Positions 45,819 to 54,190 of a DNA stretch of 64,000 nt are shown here, one piece after another. Both the position numbers and the translations under genes were made by a program. Positions within the stretch are counted from its first letter, which is position 1; each line of letters opens with the position of its first letter. Origin of the DNA: Rhizobium sp. R634 (GTDB lineage Bacteria; Pseudomonadota; Alphaproteobacteria; Rhizobiales; Rhizobiaceae); contig NZ_LOKW01000026.1 in the NCBI RefSeq assembly GCF_002211305.1, positions 310,001 to 374,000 of the forward strand, read 5' to 3'. The notes below the pieces were generated by a model. That model saw only the letters and a program-made list of their open reading frames with translations, searched no databases and was not told the DNA's origin.

Positions 45819-45938
45819 TCCATTTTTCGCTGCAGTTTTGATTATGGCTTTCCCGATCTTGCTCGAGGCGCAACGTCTACAGTGAAGCCGCAAAGCCGTC
45901 ACCCCACCGCCCCATCATCAAATGGCAGTGCGCCGCTC

Positions 45939-46769
45939 TCAAGAGTTCACCGGAAAATACCTGACATAAGCAAACTCGTCACCGTCCGGTGACCAGCAGG
46001 GCACGTTGATCGTGCCCTGCCCGCCGAATAACTCGAACAGCGTCTTCAGATTGCCGCCATCCATATCCATCAGCCGCAGCCGCACGTCGAGATCGCGTGG
46101 ATGGTCGAAAACGCTGGGATCGTAGGACAGGATCAGCACCTTGTCGTTCTTGGGCGATGGATGAGCGAACCAATTGCCCTGATTGTCCGAGGTCACCTGT
46201 TCGAGCCCGCTGCCGTCTGGATGGATGCGCCAGATCTGCATCAGCCCGGTGCGGCTGGAATTGAAATAGATCCATTGCCCGTCGGCGGAATAATCCGGCC
46301 CGTCATTGCGACCTTCGCCATGCGTCAGCCGCGTCTCGGCGCCGCCGTCGACGGAGATCGTATAGATGTCGAAGAGGTCGTCGCGAATACCGCAATAGGC
46401 GAGCCGGCGCCCATCCGGCGACCAGCCATGCCAGTAGGACGGCTGGTTTTCGGTGACGAGCCGCGGCGTGCCGCCTTCGATCGGCAGGATATAGATCGAC
46501 GATTTGCCGAATTCGGTCTTGTCGGAGATGACGATCTCAGTGCCGTCGGGAGAGATGCCGTGATCATTATTGCAGTTGACCGCAAAGCCGGTATCGACCT
46601 GAACAACCTCGCCGCCATCAAGCGGAATCCGGAAGAGGAGCCCATCATCGTTCAGCAGCAGATAGGAGCCGTCGGGAGCAAAATTCGGCGCCTCCACCAG
46701 CTTGTCGGTCTGCCAGACCTCGCGCGCCCTGCCCGTCCTGACATTGTAGATCTCGACCGAGCTGCGCAT
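45939..46769 (-). CDS. TolB-like beta-propeller protein
   Basis: A 276-residue protein made of about six WD40-like/TolB beta-propeller blades, recognised by repeated APDGSYLL, SPDGTEIV, SPDGRRLAY and SADGQWIYF motifs. No signal peptide is seen, so it is unlikely to be periplasmic TolB itself. Rhizobial homologues are annotated as TolB-family transporters or biopolymer proteins without function. ATG 46769 with GGAGG upstream. It follows nadE on the same strand. Confidence 0.85.
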   Translation of the reverse strand: MRSSVEIYNVRTGRAREVWQTDKLVEAPNFAPDGSYLLLNDDGLLFRIPLDGGEVVQVDTGFAVNCNNDHGISPDGTEIVISDKTEFGKSSIYILPIEGGTPRLVTENQPSYWHGWSPDGRRLAYCGIRDDLFDIYTISVDGGAETRLTHGEGRNDGPDYSADGQWIYFNSSRTGLMQIWRIHPDGSGLEQVTSDNQGNWFAHPSPKNDKVLILSYDPSVFDHPRDLDVRLRLMDMDGGNLKTLFELFGGQGTINVPCWSPDGDEFAYVRYFPVNS

Positions 46770-46787
46770 GTCTGCTCCTCCCTCATA

Positions 46788-46841
46788 TCGATTGCGTCAG
46801 CGATTTCGATTGCGTTAGCGATCTCTATTGCGTTAGCGATC
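46788..46841. repeat. Three tandem 18-bp repeats at the nadE 3' end
   Basis: Units 46788-46805, 46806-46823 and 46824-46841 share TCGATTGCGTTAGCGATC with one or two changes each. On the minus strand each unit carries CGCTAAC, and the nadE stop codon is the TAA in the third. The duplication has placed spare copies of the gene tail after the stop. Confidence 0.85.
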
Positions 46842-48512
46842 ACGGAACCGGTTGGTGATGGGATAGCGCCGGTCTCGCCCGAAATTCTTCTTGGTGATCT
46901 TCACGCCCGGCGCCGACTGCCGGCGCTTGTATTCGGCGAGATAGAGAAGATGTTCGACGCGATGGACGGTCGCCACGTCATGGCCGCGCGCGACGATCTC
47001 TTCGACCGCCATCTCCTTCTCCACCAGGCATTCGAGAATATCGTCGAGGACGGGGTAAGGCGGCAGCGAATCCTGGTCCTTCTGGTCGGGACGCAGCTCG
47101 GCGGATGGCGCCTTGTCGATGATATTCTGCGGGATCACCTCGCCTGACGGCCCAAGCGCGCTCGGCGGCACGTTTTCGTTGCGCCAGCGGGCCAGCGCAT
47201 AGACCTGCATCTTGTAGAGGTCCTTGATCGGATTGAAGCCGCCGTTCATGTCGCCATAAAGCGTGGCATAGCCGACCGACATTTCCGATTTGTTGCCCGT
47301 CGTCACGACCATCGCGCCGAACTTGTTGGAGATCGCCATCAGGATGACGCCGCGCGCGCGGCTCTGCAGGTTTTCCTCGGTGATGCCGCTGTCTGTCCCC
47401 TCGAAGAGATCGGCAAGCGCGCTGCTGAAGCCGGTCACCGGCTCTTCGATCGGCACGATGTCGTAGCGGCAGCCGAGCGCCTTGGCGCAATCGGCCGCAT
47501 CCTTCAGCGAATCCTCCGAAGTATAGCGGTAGGGCAGCATCACGGTGCGCACCCGCTCCTCGCCCAACGCGTCGACGGCGATGGCCGCGCAGATCGCCGA
47601 GTCGATGCCGCCGGAAAGGCCGAGCACCACAGTCTTGAAGCCGTTCTTGTTGACGTAATCGCGGAAGCCCAGCAGGCAGGCGCGGTAATCGGCCTCCTCA
47701 CCCTCAGGAATATGCGCCCTCGGCCCTTCGGCGCAATGCCAGCCGGCTTCGCCGCGCTTCCATGTCGTCACCGCCAGCGCGGTTTCGAACTGGCTCATCT
47801 GGAAGGCGAGCGACTTATCGGCATTGAAGGCGAAGCTCGCGCCGTCGAAGACCAGTTCGTCCTGGCCGCCGAGCTGGGCGGCATAGACCAGCGGCAGGCC
47901 GGTCTCGATCACCTGCTTCAGAACCACCTGATGGCGGATATCCAACTTGCCGCGATAATAGGGCGAGCCGTTGGGCGACAGCAGGATTTCCGCACCGCTT
48001 TCGGCCAGCGTCTCGCAGACGCCGAGTTCGCCCCAGATATCTTCGCAGATCGGAATGCCGAGCCTGACACCGCGGAAATTCACGGGCCCGGGCATGGCGC
48101 CCTGGATGAAGACGCGCTTCTCGTCGAACTCGCCGTAATTCGGCAGGTCCACCTTGTCGCGCACGGCGATCACCTTGCCGCCGTCGAGCACGGCGACGGA
48201 ATTGTAGCGTCCGGTCTCATCCTGCCGGGGAAAGCCGATGAGAACGCCCGGCCCGCCATCGGCGGTATCGGCCGCCAGGCTTTCCACCGCCTTCCAGCAG
48301 GTGCGGATGAACGCAGGCTTCAGCACCAGATCCTCCGGCGGATAGCCGGAGATGAAAAGCTCGGTCAGGACAAGCAGATCGGCGCCTTCCCGCGCCGCAT
48401 CGGCGCGCGCCTCGCGGGCTTTGGCAAGATTGCCGGCGACATCGCCGACTGTGGGATTGAGCTGACCGACCGCGATGCGGAAGATATCGGAGAGAGCGTT
48501 TTCCTGTGTCAT
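46833..48512 (-). CDS. nadE: Glutamine-dependent NAD+ synthetase
   Basis: A 559-residue two-domain enzyme that amidates nicotinate adenine dinucleotide. Residues 10-260 are a nitrilase-type glutaminase (VLTELFISGYPPEDL with the catalytic glutamate, a lysine at DKVDLPNYGEF and the cysteine in GIPICEDIW). Residues 280-559 are the synthetase with LGLSGGIDSAICAAIA, the ATP pyrophosphatase loop, and GNKSEMSVGYATLYGDM. Length is normal for the glutamine-using type. The last codons lie in an 18-bp tandem repeat. Confidence 0.97.
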   Translation of the reverse strand: MTQENALSDIFRIAVGQLNPTVGDVAGNLAKAREARADAAREGADLLVLTELFISGYPPEDLVLKPAFIRTCWKAVESLAADTADGGPGVLIGFPRQDETGRYNSVAVLDGGKVIAVRDKVDLPNYGEFDEKRVFIQGAMPGPVNFRGVRLGIPICEDIWGELGVCETLAESGAEILLSPNGSPYYRGKLDIRHQVVLKQVIETGLPLVYAAQLGGQDELVFDGASFAFNADKSLAFQMSQFETALAVTTWKRGEAGWHCAEGPRAHIPEGEEADYRACLLGFRDYVNKNGFKTVVLGLSGGIDSAICAAIAVDALGEERVRTVMLPYRYTSEDSLKDAADCAKALGCRYDIVPIEEPVTGFSSALADLFEGTDSGITEENLQSRARGVILMAISNKFGAMVVTTGNKSEMSVGYATLYGDMNGGFNPIKDLYKMQVYALARWRNENVPPSALGPSGEVIPQNIIDKAPSAELRPDQKDQDSLPPYPVLDDILECLVEKEMAVEEIVARGHDVATVHRVEHLLYLAEYKRRQSAPGVKITKKNFGRDRRYPITNRFRDR

Positions 48513-48720
48513 GTCATTTATTTAGCCTGCAGCTTCCGCAACGGCAACCTGTTCGCAATGAAAGCAGCGCCTGGCAGTGACGAAATTTTTGTGACCGGAT
48601 TACTTCAGCTCGCTGGGCAAGAGAGATGAGCGATTTCGCGCAAGGAGGTCGATCCCAGGGTCTTGGATGATGATGGCGAAGGTCGCCTGAGCCACTCGCG
48701 GAATTGTCCCGTTGCACTGG

Positions 48721-49281
48721 CTAATTCTTTGGCTTTGTCCCCTTGCCGGTCTGATCCTTCTCTGGTGAAGGTTCATCTTCGGGTTTGTCCAGGTCTTTGA
48801 AAAATATCGCCGTCTCCTTGTCGAGAACGTCGTTGATCAACTGTTGATAGTGGACGATATTTTCCTTCCAGTCGTCGGAACCGACAGGCTTTCCTATCTG
48901 TCTCAATCTGTATTGGTCGCGTAGTCGCCTGATTTTGGTTGCCGCCGAATAGTTGGCGATCCATCGCCGGTCAAACCGGCCTATGCGGCGTATTCCTTCA
49001 AGGATTGCCGCAAGCGCGGCCATGCCGGTTGCAACCGTCGTCAGCAACGCAGACGAGCCAAACAAGCTATCTGTTTTGCCGGCCTCAGCGATGACGACGG
49101 GCGTAAGCACGCCGAATATCATAACCGCGATAGACAAATTGGTTTGAGCAACTCTGCACAGCTTTATTTCACCGTTATAGTAACGCAGGTCATTCTCGAT
49201 CCGAGAAAACATCTTATGCTCTTGCTTAAGCCATCTCTGCTCACTGGATAAAGCGGCGTTTTCCGTCCCCATCACATCCAT
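48721..49281 (-). CDS. SLATT/DUF4231-like two-membrane-segment protein
   Basis: A 186-residue protein. A helical N-terminal part (EQRWLKQEHKMFSRIENDLR) precedes two hydrophobic segments (AVMIFGVLTPVVIAEAG and LLTTVATGMAALAAILEGI), then a conserved RRWIANYSAATKIRRLRDQY and a charged tail. This is the arrangement of the DUF4231/SLATT superfamily, predicted pore-forming effectors in nucleotide-sensing conflict systems. No SMODS, SLOG or CBASS-type nucleotidyltransferase lies beside it, so a defence role is unproven. ATG 49281 has GGGGAG upstream. Confidence 0.7.
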   Translation of the reverse strand: MDVMGTENAALSSEQRWLKQEHKMFSRIENDLRYYNGEIKLCRVAQTNLSIAVMIFGVLTPVVIAEAGKTDSLFGSSALLTTVATGMAALAAILEGIRRIGRFDRRWIANYSAATKIRRLRDQYRLRQIGKPVGSDDWKENIVHYQQLINDVLDKETAIFFKDLDKPEDEPSPEKDQTGKGTKPKN

Positions 49282-49490
49282 TGTCGTGTCTCCCCAGCCA
49301 CCCGGCACTCAACCTAGCATAGAATAACACGAGTGAAAATAGATCTGACATTCACAAGGCGCTTGAAGGTTTAGTTCTTCAGCTGGTCATCGTCGCGATC
49401 TCCGTGTTACCGGGGCACCGATACGCCGCATTGCAATTTGCCGCCGGAGCGGAATACTGCGCCGAAAGCGACAGCACCGGAAACAAGGCC

Positions 49491-50021
49491 ATGTATAATC
49501 TTTCGAACTTCGTGCACCATCATTTCGACAAGCCGGCCGATGAACTCGGCGCCATCGAAAAGCGGGTGCTCGCGAAAGCGCACGAGCGCAAGATCATCTC
49601 GACTGACGTCAACGCCGCCTTTTCTGCTGAGGCCTCGTTCGGCGCGCGCGTTGCCGATGGCATCGCCCGCATCGGCGGTTCGTGGTCCTTCATCCTCGCT
49701 TTCCTGGCTTTCCTCGTCGTCTGGACCCTGATCAACACCATTATCCTCGCAAGCGGCGCCTTCGACCCCTACCCCTTCGTCTTCCTCAATCTGATCCTGT
49801 CGATGCTCGCAGCCATCCAGGCGCCGATCATCATGATGTCGCAGAACCGCCAAGCCGAGCGCGACCGCTTCGAGGCCGCAAAGGATTATGAAGTGAACCT
49901 GAAGGCCGAACTCGAAGTGCTCTCCCTGCACCAGAAGATCGACATGAGCGTGCTGACCGAGCTGACGGCGCTGCGCGAAGATGTCGCTCGCCTCACCGCC
50001 GCACTCTCTGCGAAGAGCTAA
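49491..50021 (+). CDS. DUF1003 family membrane protein
   Basis: A 176-residue protein of the DUF1003 family: an N-terminal polar part with HERKIISTDV, two membrane segments (WSFILAFLAFLVVWTLINTI and FVFLNLILSMLAAIQAPII) and the signature QNRQAERDRFEAAKDYEVN after the second. The C-terminal helix follows. Function is unknown. ATG 49491 has AAGG just upstream. Its 3' end overlaps the convergent GFA gene by four bases. Confidence 0.88.
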   Translation: MYNLSNFVHHHFDKPADELGAIEKRVLAKAHERKIISTDVNAAFSAEASFGARVADGIARIGGSWSFILAFLAFLVVWTLINTIILASGAFDPYPFVFLNLILSMLAAIQAPIIMMSQNRQAERDRFEAAKDYEVNLKAELEVLSLHQKIDMSVLTELTALREDVARLTAALSAKS

Positions 50022-50416
50022 ACGGGATACCTGTCATATTGCGGCAGCCCGTCTGATATCTCGTAGAAATCGCCCTTGTCGGCGCAGTAGATGTGGTGAC
50101 TGAAGGCAAGGCCGCTTGGTTCGTCGAAACTTCCGGCCAGAACCGAAACCTCCACCGCTCCGTCGCCCTGCCAGAACAGCGCAGAACCGCAATTCGAACA
50201 GAAGCCGCGCTGGGCCTCGCCGCTCGACCGATACCAGCGGACCGCCTCGGTGTTTTCGACCGAAAGAGCCGTGCGCGGCACGTTGACCGCCGCGTAATAA
50301 AACCCCGTCTGCCTGCGGCATTGCGAGCAGTGGCAGCCGACGACGGGGCCGGGCTTGCCCGCAATCGAATATCGCACGGCGCCGCAAAGGCAGCCGCCTG
50401 TATGCCGTTCGGTCAT
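50018..50416 (-). CDS. GFA/CENP-V family zinc-binding protein
   Basis: A 132-residue protein of the GFA (glutathione-dependent formaldehyde-activating enzyme-like) family. Zinc-coordinating cysteines are in GGCLCGAVRY, CHCSQCRR and FCSNCGS, the standard three-part pattern. Most members are not proven to act on formaldehyde. ATG 50416 has GGAGGAGT just upstream. Confidence 0.9.
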   Translation of the reverse strand: MTERHTGGCLCGAVRYSIAGKPGPVVGCHCSQCRRQTGFYYAAVNVPRTALSVENTEAVRWYRSSGEAQRGFCSNCGSALFWQGDGAVEVSVLAGSFDEPSGLAFSHHIYCADKGDFYEISDGLPQYDRYPV

Positions 50417-50640
50417 GACCACTCCTCCATTTTTTCAGAAGGTTGCCGCCGTTCGGACCATGCGTCAAATCCATTCCGTTCAACGAAAGATCAGAAATCT
50501 TGAAGCCCGCCCGCTTCGCGGGACAACCTCCCGCTGTTGCTCATAGACAACACTCGCCTATCTCCTCCCGTCCCGCGTTGAATTGATGCCGGTTCTCGGT
50601 GATACTGCCGGCTCAATTCATTCAAGCTTGGGAGACTGAC

Positions 50641-50745
50641 ATGAGAGCGACCCTGTCCAAAAAGAAAGGAAACATCGCCCACAAGGACATTCTGCTTCAT
50701 GCACACTCCGTTCTCCCGCGCGAGGAAAAGCTCGCGACGTCATAA
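50641..50745 (+). CDS. Short upstream reading frame overlapping the ABC exporter start
   Basis: A 34-codon frame (starting MRATLSKKKGNIAHKD) has GGGAG upstream of its ATG and runs into the first codons of the exporter gene in another frame. It may set translation of the exporter or be chance. Confidence 0.25.
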   Translation: MRATLSKKKGNIAHKDILLHAHSVLPREEKLATS

Positions 50746-52537
50746 CCTCTTCCTGAACTTCTTCCGCGACTATTGGAATGCCGCCGACCGCGAGCGGCGC
50801 TGGTCGCGCATGCGCAAGTTCCTCTCTTACTACCGCCCGCATCTGCCTTTGCTGCTGGCGGATCTGCTTTGCGCCATCCTCGTTGCCGGCACGGCGGTGG
50901 CACTGCCGCTCTGCGCCAATATCGTCACCAGCCGTCTTCTGACGCTGCCCGACGCGCCGCAGGTCTTTGCCCAGATCCTGGCGATGGGCGGCGTCATGCT
51001 GGCCGTTCTGGCGGTCCAGATCGCCGCGATCTTCTTCGTCGATTATCGCGGTCACGTCATGGGCGCCCGTATCGAGGCAACGGTGCGGCAGGAGCTCTTC
51101 GAGCATTGCCAGAAACTTTCCTTCAGTTTCTACGACCGCCAGCGCACCGGGCAGCTGATGAGCCGCATCACCAATGACTCTCTCTGGCTCGGCGAACTCT
51201 TCCACCACGGCCCCGAGGATCTTTCCATCGCCGTGCTGAAATATGGCGGCGCCATGCTGGTGCTGTTCTTCATCGATCCTCCTTTGGCGACCCTCATCCT
51301 GCTGCTCACGCCGGTCGCGGTGGCTTACGCGCTCTATTTCAACCGGCGCATGAACCGCGCCCTTGAAGCCAGCAAGCAGCAGATCGCCGCCGTCAACGAG
51401 CGGGTGGAGGATGCCCTGGCAGGCATCCGTGTCGTCCAGTCCTTCGCCAACGAGGCGCTGGAAAGACAGCGCTTCGACGCACAGAACCAGCGCTTCCTGC
51501 AGAGCCGCGCCGAAGGCTACCGCAGCGAGGCCTGGTTTTCGGTCGGCACGGAAACCTTCGCCCAGCTGGTCACCATATTGGTGATCATCGTCGGGGGCTT
51601 GCGAATCCTTTCGGCGGATCTCACCGTCCCCGACATGCTGACCTTCCTGCTCTGCGTCGCCGTGCTGGTCGATCCGGTGCAGCGGCTCGCCAACTTCGTG
51701 CGGCTCTGGCAGGAGGGCTATACCGGCTTCGTCAGGGCCATGGAAATCCTGGAGATCGCGCCCGATATCACCGATCGGCCGGGTGCCCATAAGATGCCGG
51801 CGCCCAAGGGCGAGATCAGCTTTTCCGACGTCGCCTTCGGCTATGAGGCCGATGGCCCCAGGGTGCTGGAGCGGCTGTCGCTGACCATCGCGCCTGGAGA
51901 GTTCGTCGCCTTAGTCGGTCCTTCCGGCGTCGGCAAAAGCACGCTCTGCGCCCTCATTCCGCGTTTCTACGATGTCGAGGCCGGGGCAATCCGCATCGAC
52001 GGCACCGATGTAAGAGACGTGACGCTCGCCTCGCTTCGGCGCCATGTCGGCGTGGTGCAGCAGGACGTCTATCTCTTCGCCGGCACGGTTGCGGAAAACC
52101 TGCGCTATGGCAGGCCGGACGCCAGCGATGCCGATCTCGAAGCGGCCGCTCGCGCCGCCAATGCGCACGATTTCATCATGGCCCTGCCCAATGGCTATGA
52201 CACCGATATCGGCCAGCGCGGCGTCAAGCTTTCCGGCGGCCAGCGCCAGCGCATCACCATCGCCCGCGCCTTCCTCAAGGATCCGGAGATCCTGATCTTC
52301 GACGAGGCGACCAGCGCGCTCGACAATGAGAGCGAACGGGCGGTGCAGCAGGCGCTGCTCAGTCTCGCGAACGGCCGGACCACCCTGGTCATCGCCCATC
52401 GCCTGTCGACCGTCCATCATGCCGACCGCATCCTGGTCCTGACGGGCGACGGCATCGTCGAACAGGGCACGCATGACGATCTGATGACGCAAGGCGGCGT
52501 TTACGCCAGCTTGCACAGTGTCCAGGCGAGCATCTGA
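50699..52537 (+). CDS. ABC exporter (fused permease and ATPase)
   Basis: A 612-residue half-transporter. Six membrane segments in residues 40-330, then an ATPase domain with Walker A VGPSGVGKST, Q-loop GVVQQDVYLF, signature LSGGQRQRITIARA, Walker B EILIFDEATSALD and the H-loop in VIAHRLSTV. The pattern is the lipid/multidrug exporter type (MsbA-like), so it acts as a homodimer or with an unlinked partner. The substrate is unknown. ATG 50699 is the first in-frame ATG; another at 50810 is possible and neither has a strong site. A short frame with a good ribosome site overlaps the start. Confidence 0.9.
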   Translation: MHTPFSRARKSSRRHNLFLNFFRDYWNAADRERRWSRMRKFLSYYRPHLPLLLADLLCAILVAGTAVALPLCANIVTSRLLTLPDAPQVFAQILAMGGVMLAVLAVQIAAIFFVDYRGHVMGARIEATVRQELFEHCQKLSFSFYDRQRTGQLMSRITNDSLWLGELFHHGPEDLSIAVLKYGGAMLVLFFIDPPLATLILLLTPVAVAYALYFNRRMNRALEASKQQIAAVNERVEDALAGIRVVQSFANEALERQRFDAQNQRFLQSRAEGYRSEAWFSVGTETFAQLVTILVIIVGGLRILSADLTVPDMLTFLLCVAVLVDPVQRLANFVRLWQEGYTGFVRAMEILEIAPDITDRPGAHKMPAPKGEISFSDVAFGYEADGPRVLERLSLTIAPGEFVALVGPSGVGKSTLCALIPRFYDVEAGAIRIDGTDVRDVTLASLRRHVGVVQQDVYLFAGTVAENLRYGRPDASDADLEAAARAANAHDFIMALPNGYDTDIGQRGVKLSGGQRQRITIARAFLKDPEILIFDEATSALDNESERAVQQALLSLANGRTTLVIAHRLSTVHHADRILVLTGDGIVEQGTHDDLMTQGGVYASLHSVQASI

Positions 52538-52543
52538 AGGCAA

Positions 52544-52572
52544 TAAAAAACCCGGCATCACGCCGGGTTTTT
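52544..52572. terminator. Bidirectional intrinsic terminator
   Basis: A stem with AAAAACCCGGC and GCCGGGTTTTT arms lies between the convergent exporter and class II DAHP synthase genes, with an A-run and T-run on opposite sides. Confidence 0.85.
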
Positions 52573-52595
52573 CCGTTATTCGTTTCAGCCTGGTC

Positions 52596-53969
52596 TCAGC
52601 CGTTGACGACCATGCGCTTCTCGTCGCGGCCGCCCTTCATGCGCTCGGCGAGCAGGAAGGCGAGCTCGAGCGCCTGGTCGGAATTGAGGCGCGGATCGCA
52701 ATGGGTGTGGTAGCGGTCCTGCAGATCGTCGGCGGTGACGGCGCGGGCGCCGCCAGTGCATTCCGTCACGTCCTTGCCGGTCATCTCGACATGGATGCCG
52801 CCGGGATGCGTGCCCTCGGCGCGGTGGATCTGGAAGAAGCTTTCGACTTCCGACAGGATCCGCTCGAAGGGACGGGTCTTGTAGTTGTTGAGCGTGATCG
52901 TGTTGCCGTGCATCGGATCGCAGGACCAGACGACCTTGCGGCCTTCGCGCTCGACCGCGCGGATGAGGCGCGGCAGGTTTTCGGCGACCTTCTCATGGCC
53001 GAAGCGGCAGATGAGCGTCAGGCGGCCGGCTTCATTGGCCGGATTCAGAATATCGATCAGCTGCAGCAGATCGTCGGCCTGCAGCGACGGGCCGCATTTC
53101 AGGCCGATCGGGTTCTTGATGCCGCGGCAATATTCGATATGCGCATGGTCGGCCTGGCGCGTGCGGTCGCCGATCCAGATCATGTGGCCCGATGTGGCGT
53201 ACCAGTCGCCCGAGGTGGAATCGACGCGAGTCAGCGCCTCCTCATAGCCGAGCAGCAGCGCCTCATGGCTGGTGAAGAAATCGGTCTCGCGCAGCGCCGG
53301 CTGGTTTTCCGAAGTGATGCCGATCGCCTTCATGAAATCCATGGTTTCGCTGATGCGGTCGGCAAGCTTGCGGTAGCGCTCGCCCTGCGGGCTGTCCTTG
53401 ACGAAGCCCAGCATCCACTGATGCACGTTTTCGAGATTGGCGTAACCGCCCATCGCGAAGGCACGCAGCAGGTTCAGCGTCGCTGCCGACTGGCGGTAGG
53501 CCATGGCCTGGCGTTCCGGGTTCGGAATGCGCGACTCCTCGGTAAACTCGATGCCGTTGATGATGTCGCCGCGATAGGCCGGCAGCGTCACGTCGCCCTG
53601 CTTCTCGACGTTGGACGAACGCGGCTTGGCGAACTGGCCGGCGATGCGGCCGACCTTGACGACCGGCAGCTGCGCGCCGAAGGTCAGTACGACGGCCATC
53701 TGCAGGAAGGCGCGGAAGAAGTCGCGGATATTGTCGGCGCCGTGTTCGGCGAAGCTTTCGGCGCAGTCGCCGCCCTGAAGCAGGAAGCCATTGCCTTCTG
53801 CGACATTGGCAAGATGCTTCTTCAGGCGGCGCGCCTCGCCTGCGAAGACGAGCGGCGGATAGCTGGCGAGCTGGGCTTCCGTTGCCGCCAAAGCAGCCGC
53901 ATCAGGATATTCGGGAACCTGAAGGATCGGTTTCTGCCGCCAGCTGCTCGGGGTCCAATTCTCTGCCAT
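52596..53969 (-). CDS. 3-deoxy-7-phosphoheptulonate synthase, class II
   Basis: A 457-residue class II (plant-type) DAHP synthase, unrelated in sequence to the class I enzyme at 42.8 kb. Characteristic blocks are LLQGGDCAESF, RIAGQFAKPRS, FTSHEALLLGYE, GLKCGPS and CDPMHGNT. ATG 53969 (MAENWTPSSW) is chosen because GAGG lies eight bases upstream; an ATG at 53993 in frame adds eight residues. Class II enzymes can supply aromatic precursors insensitive to some feedback. Two classes in one window is notable. Confidence 0.95.
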   Translation of the reverse strand: MAENWTPSSWRQKPILQVPEYPDAAALAATEAQLASYPPLVFAGEARRLKKHLANVAEGNGFLLQGGDCAESFAEHGADNIRDFFRAFLQMAVVLTFGAQLPVVKVGRIAGQFAKPRSSNVEKQGDVTLPAYRGDIINGIEFTEESRIPNPERQAMAYRQSAATLNLLRAFAMGGYANLENVHQWMLGFVKDSPQGERYRKLADRISETMDFMKAIGITSENQPALRETDFFTSHEALLLGYEEALTRVDSTSGDWYATSGHMIWIGDRTRQADHAHIEYCRGIKNPIGLKCGPSLQADDLLQLIDILNPANEAGRLTLICRFGHEKVAENLPRLIRAVEREGRKVVWSCDPMHGNTITLNNYKTRPFERILSEVESFFQIHRAEGTHPGGIHVEMTGKDVTECTGGARAVTADDLQDRYHTHCDPRLNSDQALELAFLLAERMKGGRDEKRMVVNG

Positions 53970-54190
53970 CACACTCACCTCACTCACATCCATCGCCGGG
54001 ATGCCCTGTCTTAATATTTGGCGGCTTATAGACTTTTAGATCAGCCTTGCAAAGGCCAATCGCCGCAAGCTTATCGCCGCGCCTCTGCAGTCCGCATTCA
54101 CGGGTTAAACCGGAATATACCATGTCGCTTTCCCCATATTTTAGACTTTGCATGTAGAAGCGGAAAGAGTTTCAACATTGGGGACATGTG

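Larger units (their letters stand above)
44214..45925 (+). repeat. Dispersed ACCGCCCCAT motif delimiting small genes
   Basis: The motif occurs on the same strand at 44871-44892, 45311-45332 and 45906-45925 (ACCGCCCCAT plus a looser ATC/AATG tail), with weaker copies at 44749-44757 and 44214-44231. Spacing of the main copies brackets each small gene of the patch. It is not a tandem array, and I see no integrase or recombinase beside it. Confidence 0.5.

Noticed and set aside
44214..45925. Integron-like cassette array
   Set aside because: No attC-type inverted cores and no integrase; only the short motif repeats.
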